From: Duganella sp. OV510
GTDB lineage: Bacteria > Pseudomonadota > Gammaproteobacteria > Burkholderiales > Burkholderiaceae_D
DNA length: 64,000 nucleotides
NCBI RefSeq assembly: GCF_900100205.1
Contig: NZ_FNEQ01000005.1
Span: 124,001-188,000, forward strand
Direction of reading: 5' to 3'
Part shown: positions 44,388-52,718 of the stretch, piece by piece
Numbering within the stretch: the stretch's first letter is position 1
How the letters are laid out: every line of letters begins with the position of its first letter
The notes under the pieces: generated by a model
What the model was told of the DNA's origin: nothing
What the model saw: only the letters and a program-made list of their open reading frames with translations
Databases searched by the model: none
Made by a program: the position numbers and the translations under genes

Positions 44388-45307
44388 ATAGCGAATTCTA
44401 TATCGACGCCGTACTGCGCCAGGCCAAGCCCCGCCTGAGCACCCTGTTGAAACTGATGTTCAGCGAAGCGCAGGCTTTTGGTCAAAAGACCCAATGGCTG
44501 GGCAGCGTGATCGCCCTGCTGGAACCGCTGGGCTTCCAGGAGCGCACTGTGCGCACCGCCCTGTTCCGCCTGGCCGAGCATAAAGTCATCAAGATCGAGC
44601 GTCATGGCCGCCGCAGCCTGTGCATGCTGACGCCGCAAGCCGCCGCCTCGATCCAGTCGGTGCGCCAGCGCCTCAACATCCCGGCAGGCCGCAGCTTCGC
44701 CGAGGACTGGAGCATGCTGGTCAACTCCGGCGGCATCAGCGCCACCAGCTACGCGGCCGCGCGCAAGCAGCTGCTGGACCTGGACTACTGCGTTCTGGCG
44801 CCGAATGTGCTGGCCCGTCCCGCTTCCTACACTCGCGGCGTGCAGGCTGGCGAAGACCACGGCCTGGCGCTGTTTGAAGTCAGCGGCGCGCAACTGGCGG
44901 CCGCCGTGCGCCAACCACTGTTCGGCAAAATGGATTGGGACCTGGAGACGCCAGCTGCGATGTATGAACAGTTCCGGCAGCGCTTCGAGCCGCTGCGCCA
45001 GATGCTGGGCAAGCGCGGCGCCTTCACCGATGTGCAGGCTTACATGTTGCGGCTGCTGGTCAGCCACGGCTACCAGCACTGCCGCCGCGCCGATCCGCTG
45101 CTGCCGCAGGAACTGCTGCCGGATAGCTGGGCGGCGATGCAAGCCTACCAGACCTATGCGGCCCTATACGCGGGATGCGCGACGCAGGCGCGCCGCCACA
45201 TCCTGAAGATTACCGAGGCGCCAGCGCAAGAGCAGCAGGCCAGCCTCTCCACCACACCAGTACGTCGCCACATCGCGCGCCGCACCGGCGTCTACATGAC
45301 CGCTTGA
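44384..45307 (+). CDS. PaaX-family transcriptional regulator
   Basis: A 307-residue regulator with the PaaX layout: an N-terminal winged helix (TQWLGSVIALLEPLGFQERTVRTALFRLAE, then HGRRSLCMLTPQA), a central domain and a C-terminal helical domain (LLVSHGYQHCRRADPLLPQELLPDSW). PaaX normally represses phenylacetate degradation by sensing phenylacetyl-CoA. Here it is translationally coupled to hemerythrin, DUF2249 and a membrane protein, with no paa genes nearby, so its ligand is probably different. Confidence 0.8.
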   Translation: MNSEFYIDAVLRQAKPRLSTLLKLMFSEAQAFGQKTQWLGSVIALLEPLGFQERTVRTALFRLAEHKVIKIERHGRRSLCMLTPQAAASIQSVRQRLNIPAGRSFAEDWSMLVNSGGISATSYAAARKQLLDLDYCVLAPNVLARPASYTRGVQAGEDHGLALFEVSGAQLAAAVRQPLFGKMDWDLETPAAMYEQFRQRFEPLRQMLGKRGAFTDVQAYMLRLLVSHGYQHCRRADPLLPQELLPDSWAAMQAYQTYAALYAGCATQARRHILKITEAPAQEQQASLSTTPVRRHIARRTGVYMTA

Positions 45308-45325
45308 TACCACCGAAAGAGAATC

Positions 45326-45550
45326 ATGAAACAAATCGCTAATGACTGCTACGACGGACCAACCCTGAGCGTTACCATCAACCGCGAAGGCGCGCGTGTG
45401 CATCGGCTGATCGATGACACCATCTATCCTACCCGTGCCAAGAAGATGAATATCCGGCGCGACCCGATGGTGGAGGCGCTGTTCGGCGCAGCCGCCGAAC
45501 ATCCGCCACGCGCCACGCCGGCGCGCAAGATCAAGGCCGCACGGCGCTGA
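45326..45550 (+). CDS. small basic protein of unknown function
   Basis: A 74-residue protein starting [20 protein letters not shown], with a basic C-terminus (ARKIKAARR). SD-like AAAGAG precedes the ATG, which lies 18 bp after the PaaX-like gene, so it may be the last gene of that operon. I do not recognise the family. Its last 20 bases overlap the convergent chemoreceptor gene. Confidence 0.55.
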   Translation: MKQIANDCYDGPTLSVTINREGARVHRLIDDTIYPTRAKKMNIRRDPMVEALFGAAAEHPPRATPARKIKAARR

Positions 45551-47123
45551 TCTGTTCCGCCACGCAGGCCTCTACGGAGGCCTGCCGCTTCACTGTCGCC
45601 GCAGCGGGTTTGCGGCGCGCATCCAGCACCACCACCGGGGATGACGGGCCGGCGCCCGCCACCAGCTTGAACTGGCCAATCAGCCTACCCAATTGCATTG
45701 CCTGCTGCTGCATGCTGCGGGCTGCCAGCGCCGCTTCTTCCACCACCACCGCATTTTGCTGATTGATGGCGTCGATATGCGCCACGGCAGTATTGATCTG
45801 TTCTATGCCACTGCTTTGCTCCTTGCTGGCATTGCTGATCTCTCCCATGTACTGCTCCACCTTGCCCACCGACTGCACGATCTCCGCCATGATGCGGCCG
45901 GCGTCGGTGGCCTGGCGGCTGCCGCTTTCAATTTTGTCGACCGAGCTGGTAATCAGGTTCTTGATCTCGTGGGCGGCGGTGGCCGAGCGCTGCGCAAGGT
46001 TGCGCACCTCGGTGGCGACCACCGCAAAGCCGCGCCCCTGTTCGCCGGCGCGCGCTGCCTCCACGGCGGCATTCAGCGCCAGGATATTGGTCTGGAAGGC
46101 GATGCTGTCGATCACGCCGATGATGTCGGCAATCCGGGTGGAGCTGGCGTGGATGGATTCCATGGTCTTGACCACCGCGCTGACGGCGGCGCCGCCCTCG
46201 CCGGCCACACGCGCTGCGGCCAGCGCCAGGTCGTTGGCGTCATGCGCGTTGTCGGCGTTCTGGCGCACGGTGCCGGTCATCTGCCGCATCGAGGCGGCGG
46301 TTTCTTCGAGCGAGCTGGATTGGCCTTCGGTGCGCGCCGACAAATCCGCGTTGCCGTGGGCGATATCGTCGGCGTCGCTGTTGACGACGGTGCTGGCTTC
46401 CTTGATCTGGCCGACCAGCGACTTGAGATTGATCTGCAGGATGCGCAGCGCCTGCAGCATCTCGTTGGCCTCGGTGCAGCCCCTGGCCTCGATGCGGCCG
46501 GTCAGGTCGCCGCCGCTCATCTGGCACAGGTAGGCGCGCATGTCATGCAGCGGTGTCAGCGCGGCTTTGCGCAATATAAACAGCCCCGCCGCCACGACCG
46601 CCAGATTAACTGCCGCCAGCATGGGGAATATCCACGCAGCGATTATCATCACCATAATCAGAAAGAATATGATATTCAATTGGAGCGATAAAGATAGACT
46701 GCGTTTTTTAGGGAATTTTAAATTTTCCGTTTTATAAAGACGCTGTGCCGCATCGATCTGCTGGCGGGATGGTTTTACCCTTACCGATGTATAACCTGCA
46801 ATCTTGCCGTTTTCGATATAAGGTGCGGCATTTGCCTCCACCCAGTAATAATTCCCGTTCTTGCAGCGGTTCTTTACCAGTCCGGTCCAGGCCCGGCCGG
46901 CCTTCAGCTCGCGCCACAGGTCATCGAACGCGGCGGCAGGCATATCAGGATGGCGCACGATGTTCTGCGGTGCACCGATTAACTCTGCTTCCGAAAAACC
47001 GCTTATCTTAATAAAATCACTATTAACATAGTTAATGTTTCCTTTAAGATCAGTTTTTGAAACAATCGTCTCTGCTTCATCGAGCACATATTCAGTGTTG
47101 TTTATAGGCAAGTTCAAACGCAT
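45531..47123 (-). CDS. PAS-containing methyl-accepting chemotaxis protein (Aer-like)
   Basis: A 530-residue energy/redox taxis receptor. The N-terminal PAS domain (residues ~10-120: [36 protein letters not shown]) is of the FAD-binding Aer type. One hydrophobic hairpin (residues ~148-185) anchors it, then HAMP-like and the MCP signalling domain with hairpin tip [20 protein letters not shown]. There is no large periplasmic domain. It lies next to an anaerobic operon, so redox or oxygen steering is plausible. Confidence 0.9.
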   Translation of the reverse strand: MRLNLPINNTEYVLDEAETIVSKTDLKGNINYVNSDFIKISGFSEAELIGAPQNIVRHPDMPAAAFDDLWRELKAGRAWTGLVKNRCKNGNYYWVEANAAPYIENGKIAGYTSVRVKPSRQQIDAAQRLYKTENLKFPKKRSLSLSLQLNIIFFLIMVMIIAAWIFPMLAAVNLAVVAAGLFILRKAALTPLHDMRAYLCQMSGGDLTGRIEARGCTEANEMLQALRILQINLKSLVGQIKEASTVVNSDADDIAHGNADLSARTEGQSSSLEETAASMRQMTGTVRQNADNAHDANDLALAAARVAGEGGAAVSAVVKTMESIHASSTRIADIIGVIDSIAFQTNILALNAAVEAARAGEQGRGFAVVATEVRNLAQRSATAAHEIKNLITSSVDKIESGSRQATDAGRIMAEIVQSVGKVEQYMGEISNASKEQSSGIEQINTAVAHIDAINQQNAVVVEEAALAARSMQQQAMQLGRLIGQFKLVAGAGPSSPVVVLDARRKPAAATVKRQASVEACVAEQISAVRP

Positions 47124-47216
47124 AATCTCATCCGATAATAAATCTAGTCGGAAATTATATAGTCACCGCAACAACAAAATTATCCAAAATAAAATAAATA
47201 TTTATTCAAAGGCAAT

Positions 47217-47230
47217 TTGACCTGGATCAA
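47217..47230 (+). promoter_or_regulatory. FNR/Dnr-type box upstream of the TonB receptor
   Basis: TTGACCTGGATCAA matches the consensus in nine of ten half-site bases. A GTAAAT -10 lies at 47254-47259, putting the box centre near -42. Overlapping that -10, AAGATGCA at 47245-47252 is a perfect half of the NsrR consensus, with a degenerate other half, so NO control is possible. Confidence 0.7.
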
Positions 47231-47344
47231 AGAAGCGCGTCGCAAAGATGCAAGTAAATCGCTTTTTCGTCCAAAGCCAAGCGCCGTATGTTTCGTTACG
47301 CTCCTGCATCAGAGTGAATCAATCACCATCAACAGGAGATAACC

Positions 47345-50134
47345 ATGAAGACCCCACAGCACATGCTGGTCTGCGGCGTGAGCATGTTCACGCTATGTCA
47401 CAGCGCTACCGCACAAACCGACGAAGCACCGCTCACCTCTGTCACCGTGACCGGTTCGCGCGTCATCAAGAACGGCGACAGCAATCCATCGCCCACCACG
47501 GTCATGACGTCCGATGACCTGCTCACCGCAAAACCTGGCGCCACGCTGGCCGACGCGCTCAACACGCTGCCGGTGTTTGCCGGCTCGCGCGGCGCCGCCA
47601 GCAACCCGACCACCGCCGGCAGCGCCGCCGGCGGCAGCGGCTCCGCCAACCAGCTCAATCTGCGCAATATCGGCGCCACGCGCACGCTGGTGCTGATGGA
47701 TGGCAAACGCATTCCGCCCACGCTGTACAACGGCGCAGTGGATGTCGACCTGATACCGCAGCTGTTCGTGGAACGCGTTGACGTCGTCACCGGTGGTGTC
47801 TCGGCCGTTTACGGCTCGGATGCAATGACCGGTGTGGTCAACTACATCCTCGATCACAAATTCAACGGCATCAAGGCTGACGCCAGCTACGGCGTGTCGG
47901 AACGCGGCGACGCCAACAAGGCCAACGTGGGCTTCGCATGGGGCACGAAACTGGATCGCGGCGTGCACGTCGAAGCCGGCGTTGAATACCGCAAGGAGGA
48001 TGGCATCGACCGCCGTTCGGACCGCGACTGGCTGAACCAGGTTGGCGTCACCGGTGCCGGCACCACCGCCAATCCCTACGTCCTGCAATCCAGGCTGCGG
48101 CAGAAGACCTTCCCCTTCGGCGGCCTGATTACCAGCGGCGCATTGGCCGGCAAGACCTTCAAGCAGAACGGTGTGCTGAGTCCCTTCATCGCCGGCACGC
48201 CGACCGGCACCGCCGCGATTGAAGCCGGCGGTGATGGCGGCTACTGGGATTCCGGCCTGCTGGCGCAACTGGAGGCCAAGCAGTTGTTCGGCCGCGTCGA
48301 CTACGACCTCTCCAGCGATATGCGCCTCTACGCACAAGTCTCCGGCAACCTGAAGACCAATACCAGCTTCGCCGAAACCAATCAGCTGAACAACGTCTCG
48401 CTGCGCAGCACCAACGCCTTCCTGCCGGCCGAATACGCGGCGCTGCTTCCTGCCTCGCAGCCAACCTTCGGCTACAGCAAATTCATGGGCGACGTGCCGC
48501 GCCTGACGGCGGTGTCGGATTCGAAGCAATGGGTGTTCACCACCGGCGTTGAAGGCAAAAGCAATGGCATGAAGTGGAACGTCGATTACGTGTATGGACG
48601 CGCAAAGCTGAATACCGCGATGGCCAACGTGTTGAACCGCCAGAAGCTGTCGGCGGCGCTGGACGCTGTCACCAGCGGCGGCAAAACCGTCTGCGGCATC
48701 ACCGTCACCAATCCGGGCCTGGCCGACGACTGCGTGCCGATGAATGTCTTCGGTCCCAACGCCGCCTCGGCGCAAGCGATCGACTACGTCACCGACACCG
48801 TGCTGTTCGACTCCACCACGGTGATGAACGACATCTCGGGCCAGCTCTCCGGCAAACTGTTTGACAACTGGGCCGGTGCAGTCAACGGCGCCGTCTCCGC
48901 CGAATGGCGCGACATGAAATTCAACTCGCACAGCAGCGCGCGCCCGACAGACCTGGTCAACTGCACCGGCCTGTCCCTGAACTGCACCGCCGGCGCCACC
49001 CGCACCGAATTCGTCTTCGGCGAAAGCCCGCAAGGCGTCAGCCAGCGCGTATGGGAAGTGGCTGGCGAAATGGATGTGCCGCTGTCGAAGAACCTCAGCG
49101 CCAACGGTGCGGCGCGTTATACCTCCTACAATACCAGCGGCAATTACGTGACGTGGAAAGTCGGCATGGACTGGAGCGTCACCGACACGCTGCGCATGCG
49201 CGCCACCCGCTCACGCGACATCCGTGCACCAACGCTGTACGACCTGTTCGCGCCTATCTCGCAAGTGCAGGTACGCCCGACCGATCTGCTGACCGGCACC
49301 AGCCCCACCGTGCCGCAGATCGACCAGGCCAATCCCAACCTGACGGCGGAAATCGGCAACACCATGACGCTGGGCTTAGTCTGGAAGCCGCTGCCGAAAC
49401 TCAGCTTCGCGGCAGACGCCTACCGCATCAAGATCTCCGATGCGATTACCACCGTCTCCGGTTCCACCGCCGCCTTCCAGCAAGCCTGCTACCAGAGCGG
49501 CGGTAGCTCGCCATACTGCGCACTGCAGGTGCGGCCGAATGGCTATAGCGACAAATCGGCCGCCAACGCCGTCACCTCGTGGGTCAACCGCAGCGTCAAC
49601 ATCTCGGAAGTCGAAACCTTTGGCCTCGACCTGGAAGGCAACTACGCTGGCCGCCTGTTCGACCGGCCGATGTCGATCCGCGTGCTGACCGCATGGCAGC
49701 CACACGTCTACTACCGCCAGCCTGGCCTGGCGACGGTCGACCAGGGCGGCGTGGCCTTCGGCGCCGGCGGCATGGCGTCGACGCCGGCGGTGCGCGTGTC
49801 CGGCTATTTCCGCTTCCGCCCGATGAATGACTTTACGGTCGATATCTCGCAGCGCTGGCGCAGTGCCATGAAGCTGAGCGGCGACCCGGCGGAAGTATGG
49901 GCCAACAACCATATGCGTTCCTTCGCCACCACCGGCATCAATCTGGCGTACAAGGTCGACCTGGGCATGGGCGATGCGCAGCTTTACTTCAACGTCGAAA
50001 ACCTGTTTGATGCGGAGCCGCCGGTCGGCGCTTTCTCCGGCAACGGCACCCGCGCCGGACTGCGTGATGGCTTCGCCCTGGCCGACGATCCGCGTGGGCG
50101 TTACTTCAGCCTGGGCATCCGCTCTCTATTCTGA
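47345..50134 (+). CDS. TonB-dependent outer-membrane receptor
   Basis: A 929-residue receptor: signal peptide (MKTPQHMLVCGVSMFTLCHS to ATA), plug domain beginning SVTVTGSRVIKNGD with QLNLRNIGATRTLVLMDGKR and the GVVNYILDHKF block, then a 22-strand-type barrel ending in the aromatic residue (FSLGIRSLF). It imports a substrate using TonB energy; no linked transporter or regulator is present to tell which. SD AGGAG is well placed. The upstream FNR-type box suggests induction without oxygen. Confidence 0.92.
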   Translation: MKTPQHMLVCGVSMFTLCHSATAQTDEAPLTSVTVTGSRVIKNGDSNPSPTTVMTSDDLLTAKPGATLADALNTLPVFAGSRGAASNPTTAGSAAGGSGSANQLNLRNIGATRTLVLMDGKRIPPTLYNGAVDVDLIPQLFVERVDVVTGGVSAVYGSDAMTGVVNYILDHKFNGIKADASYGVSERGDANKANVGFAWGTKLDRGVHVEAGVEYRKEDGIDRRSDRDWLNQVGVTGAGTTANPYVLQSRLRQKTFPFGGLITSGALAGKTFKQNGVLSPFIAGTPTGTAAIEAGGDGGYWDSGLLAQLEAKQLFGRVDYDLSSDMRLYAQVSGNLKTNTSFAETNQLNNVSLRSTNAFLPAEYAALLPASQPTFGYSKFMGDVPRLTAVSDSKQWVFTTGVEGKSNGMKWNVDYVYGRAKLNTAMANVLNRQKLSAALDAVTSGGKTVCGITVTNPGLADDCVPMNVFGPNAASAQAIDYVTDTVLFDSTTVMNDISGQLSGKLFDNWAGAVNGAVSAEWRDMKFNSHSSARPTDLVNCTGLSLNCTAGATRTEFVFGESPQGVSQRVWEVAGEMDVPLSKNLSANGAARYTSYNTSGNYVTWKVGMDWSVTDTLRMRATRSRDIRAPTLYDLFAPISQVQVRPTDLLTGTSPTVPQIDQANPNLTAEIGNTMTLGLVWKPLPKLSFAADAYRIKISDAITTVSGSTAAFQQACYQSGGSSPYCALQVRPNGYSDKSAANAVTSWVNRSVNISEVETFGLDLEGNYAGRLFDRPMSIRVLTAWQPHVYYRQPGLATVDQGGVAFGAGGMASTPAVRVSGYFRFRPMNDFTVDISQRWRSAMKLSGDPAEVWANNHMRSFATTGINLAYKVDLGMGDAQLYFNVENLFDAEPPVGAFSGNGTRAGLRDGFALADDPRGRYFSLGIRSLF

Positions 50135-50147
50135 AATGAATAGCCGC

Positions 50148-50176
50148 TTGACCACGGCAAATTAAAGATGTATTCT
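50148..50176 (+). promoter_or_regulatory. sigma70-type promoter of the alternative oxidase gene
   Basis: -35 TTGACC (50148-50153) and -10 TATTCT (50171-50176) are separated by exactly 17 bp. The predicted transcription start is near 50183, giving a short leader before the ATG at 50209. The NsrR operator overlies the -10. Confidence 0.75.
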
Positions 50177-50187
50177 ATTTGCATCTT
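50165..50187 (+). promoter_or_regulatory. NsrR operator before the alternative oxidase gene
   Basis: A 23-bp dyad with outer arms AAGATG and CATCTT and centre TATTCTATTTG closely matches the 11-1-11 NsrR consensus of gamma- and betaproteobacteria. It covers the -10 and start point, the expected position for a repressor released by NO. NsrR itself is encoded at 30672. Confidence 0.85.
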
Positions 50188-50208
50188 AAATGGAAAAGGG
50201 AGCGCAAC

Positions 50209-50844
50209 ATGAAAACGACAGACCTGAACAAGCACCATGATGTCCGCAACTTTTCGGACCGTGTGGCCCTCGGCATCACTTTATCGCTGCGCTTCTTTGC
50301 CGACACCTTCTTCGCCAAGCGCTATGGCAACCGCGCCATCGTGCTGGAAACTGTCGCCGCCGTGCCGGGCATGGTGGGCGGCATGCTGGTCCACCTGCGC
50401 TGCCTGCGCTGGATGACGCCCGACCACGGCTGGATCCGCACCCTGCTGGAGGAAGCCGACAACGAACGCATGCACCTGATGACCTTTGTCGAAATCGCCA
50501 AGCCAAGCTGGTTCGAGCGCATGGTGATCCTGATGGTGCAGGCGCTGTTCTTCATCTTCTTCTTCCTGCTGTACCTGACCACGCCGCGCACCGCACACCG
50601 CCTGGTCGGCTACTTTGAAGAGCAAGCCGTGATCAGCTACACCTTGTATCTGGCCGAAATCGACGCCGGCCGCGTGGAGAACGTGCCAGCACCGCAGATC
50701 GCCATCGACTACTGGGCGCTGCCATCCAACGCCACGCTGCGCGATGTGGTAGTTGTCGTGCGCGCCGATGAAGTCGGCCACCGCGATGTCAACCACCAGT
50801 TTGCCAACGCGCTGAACATGGCCACGCTGGAGCAGGAAGCCTGA
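50209..50844 (+). CDS. aox: alternative oxidase (AOX), cyanide- and NO-resistant quinol oxidase
   Basis: A 211-residue di-iron membrane protein reducing O2 to water from ubiquinol without proton pumping. The four ligand motifs are LETVAAVPG (Glu47), [12 protein letters not shown] (Glu/His), [11 protein letters not shown] and [12 protein letters not shown]. There are two hydrophobic hairpin segments, as in plant AOX. The start has SD GGGAG. The NsrR operator on its promoter indicates induction by NO, as known for Vibrio fischeri AOX, where it supports respiration when NO blocks heme oxidases. Confidence 0.95.
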   Translation: MKTTDLNKHHDVRNFSDRVALGITLSLRFFADTFFAKRYGNRAIVLETVAAVPGMVGGMLVHLRCLRWMTPDHGWIRTLLEEADNERMHLMTFVEIAKPSWFERMVILMVQALFFIFFFLLYLTTPRTAHRLVGYFEEQAVISYTLYLAEIDAGRVENVPAPQIAIDYWALPSNATLRDVVVVVRADEVGHRDVNHQFANALNMATLEQEA

Positions 50845-50860
50845 ATCCGGCGACTTCACC

Positions 50861-51808
50861 TCAGTGCAGCAACCACATCCAGCCACTGAGGGTGAAGAAG
50901 GACGACACCATGCAGATCAGCAGCGCCGTGGCGCTGCGATCTGCTTCGCCATATGCCTGGCCCAGGATCGGATAAATGCTCAGCATCGGCATGGCGGCCA
51001 TCAGCAAGGCGGCGGCGCGCAGTTGCGGCTCCATCGGCGTGACGCCGATCAGCGGCACCAGCGTGGCGATCAGCAGCACCGCCAGCGGATGGCCAATCAG
51101 CTTGCCCATCACCAGCGGCACCACGCGCTGCCAGCCGCTGCTCAGCGACAGGCCCACCAGCATGCCGCCGATGGCAAACAGCGACAGCCCGCCGCTGGCC
51201 TGTGCGAACAGGTTGACAGTGCGGATCACCGGCTGCGGCAGCGTCACCTCCAACAGGCTGACGACCAGCCCGGCCGTCACCGAAATCACCAGCGGGTTTT
51301 TCATCAGGCGCTGCGCCGACTGGCGTACCACCTGATGCCAGGCGCCGCCACCGCCATCGCGGCTATGCTCGGCCATGGCCAGCAGCAGCGGCAGCATCAC
51401 CAGGTTTTCCACGATCACATTCAGGCCGAGCGCCACGCCGGCCACCGGCGCCACCATCAGCAACAGAATCGGAAAGCCGATAAAGCTGCTGTTGGAGCAG
51501 GAGACGCCCATGGCCATGAAGGTACTGCGCGTCATGCTCAGCTTGAGCACACGACGGCCGGTGAAATAGGCCAGCGTCAGCATCAGCAAGGAGCCAAACA
51601 AATAGGACAGCAGATACGCCGGATGCAGGATGTCGCTGACATGCCGCTGCGCCAGCGCATTGAAGATCAGCGCCGGCAGCGCCAGATTGAACACGAACTT
51701 GCCGAACACCTGCATGTCGGTGCGGGCAAACAGGCCGCTGCGCGTGGCCACATATCCGGCCAGTACAACTAGGTAGATCGGACAGGTGATGGCGAGGATT
51801 TCAAGCAT
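50861..51808 (-). CDS. AEC (auxin efflux carrier) family transporter
   Basis: A 315-residue inner-membrane protein with ten TM helices in two halves of five and the AEC signatures (NLALPALIFNALA, SNSSFIGFPI, and SLFAIGGMLVGLSL in the second half). Bacterial members move dicarboxylates such as malate or malonate; the substrate here is open. The start at 51808 is chosen for alignment with the family; the SD is weak. It is convergent with the AOX gene with a 16 bp gap. Confidence 0.88.
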   Translation of the reverse strand: MLEILAITCPIYLVVLAGYVATRSGLFARTDMQVFGKFVFNLALPALIFNALAQRHVSDILHPAYLLSYLFGSLLMLTLAYFTGRRVLKLSMTRSTFMAMGVSCSNSSFIGFPILLLMVAPVAGVALGLNVIVENLVMLPLLLAMAEHSRDGGGGAWHQVVRQSAQRLMKNPLVISVTAGLVVSLLEVTLPQPVIRTVNLFAQASGGLSLFAIGGMLVGLSLSSGWQRVVPLVMGKLIGHPLAVLLIATLVPLIGVTPMEPQLRAAALLMAAMPMLSIYPILGQAYGEADRSATALLICMVSSFFTLSGWMWLLH

Positions 51809-51942
51809 GCCTACAGGGCGGGCCCGCAAAGGGCGGCGGTGAGAAAACGATTATCTTACCACGCGCTCGATGCAGGGAAACGCCCCCGGCCTCGGAGGCA
51901 GCGGCCTGACGGTGACTGTCATCTTCCGGGAACGTTGAGGTG

Positions 51943-52161
51943 TTACAGCTTTACCTGAACGACTGGCGTCACATCAGCAAGCGCTTCGCGAACGGCATTA
52001 CGCCACTCGTCCCACATGGCGGAGTCCGCCGGTTTGCCGTCCTCCAGCAGTTGCAAGCTACCGAGAAGTGCGCCAACATCATCGGCGCCGGTCTGCTGAT
52101 AGTACTTATCCAGGAACTTGAACATCGCCTTATAGGCTAATACATCGTTCATCATGTTCAT
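51943..52161 (-). CDS. small acidic protein, putative immunity protein
   Basis: A 72-residue acidic protein (MNMMNDVLAYKAMFKFLDKY, DDVGALLGSLQLLEDGKPAD). A strong SD (AAGGAG) lies before its ATG. It begins 16 bp after the stop of a 59-residue toxin-like remnant in the same direction. The small size, acidity and position are those of immunity genes in polymorphic toxin systems, but I do not recognise the family. A gene-poor stretch of ~130 bp follows at 51810-51942. Confidence 0.5.
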   Translation of the reverse strand: MNMMNDVLAYKAMFKFLDKYYQQTGADDVGALLGSLQLLEDGKPADSAMWDEWRNAVREALADVTPVVQVKL

Positions 52162-52177
52162 AACTACTCCTTATCAG

Positions 52178-52355
52178 CTATACGCCCTTTGGCGCCCGCG
52201 CAGACAAACCTGTTTTGAAATCGGGCAAGCGCGGAGGATTATTGACGCCTCCATTAATAACACGATCGCCGCGAACTTGCACCCAAATCTGGTTGCCGTA
52301 GGCGTCCTCGCGGGCGAACCAGGAATTCCCGTACTGATCGAGATAAACGGCGGGA
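52178..52355 (-). pseudogene. 3' remnant of a polymorphic-toxin-like gene
   Basis: Directly after the cupin stop, another frame reads as a compact C-terminal tip: VNPAVYLDQYGNSWFARED, GNQIWVQVRGDRVINGGVNN, PPRLPDFKTGLS, ending with a TAG. Such 'YxDxxGNxW ... INxGVN' endings occur at the C-terminus of secreted (RHS/CDI-type) toxins. There is no start codon or upstream domain, so it appears to be a truncated remnant joined to the cupin gene. The longer open frame upstream is a shadow of the cupin gene. Confidence 0.5.
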
Positions 52356-52718
52356 TTAACCGGCGCGGTCGATGATGACGTAGTGCTTTCTGATGGGCTC
52401 GACGACTTCGAAGATGCCTTTGAAGTTGGCGGGAATGACGAGGGCGTCGCCGGGGCCGGCTTCGGCGGCGACGCCGTCTTCGTTGATGACGCGGCAGCGG
52501 CCTTCGAGGACGTAGAAGTATTCGTCCTTGTGCGGGCCGAAGGCGATGCGCCAGCTGCCTTGCTCGCAGGCCCAGACGCCGGCGCTGACTTCGCCGCTGG
52601 CATTGCTGAAGTGGTTCCAGGTGGTGCGGCGCGGATTGCCCGTCAGCCGGCGCTCTTCGCGCGGATGGTCGTATTCCGGCGTTGGCGATTGATGGCGGAA
52701 TTCAGTGATGGTGCTCAT
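52356..52718 (-). CDS. cupin-domain protein (cupin_3 type)
   Basis: A 120-residue single-domain cupin: WACEQGSWRIAFGPHKDEYF and VLEGRCRVINEDG, then AGPGDALVIPANFKGIFEVVE. The family resembles proteins of the (S)-ureidoglycine aminohydrolase-like cupin_3 group, which are mostly uncharacterised. Its start overlaps the hybrid kinase stop by ATGA, so it is coupled to that sensor; it might bind a small ligand. The 3' side abuts the toxin remnant. Confidence 0.85.
   Translation of the reverse strand: MSTITEFRHQSPTPEYDHPREERRLTGNPRRTTWNHFSNASGEVSAGVWACEQGSWRIAFGPHKDEYFYVLEGRCRVINEDGVAAEAGPGDALVIPANFKGIFEVVEPIRKHYVIIDRAG

Noticed and set aside
52178..52603. A 141-codon minus-strand gene (Ser/Ala/Thr-rich then toxin-like tail)
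   Set aside because: The first ~80 codons are the alternative frame of the cupin gene with low-complexity composition. Only the tail after the cupin stop looks protein-like.
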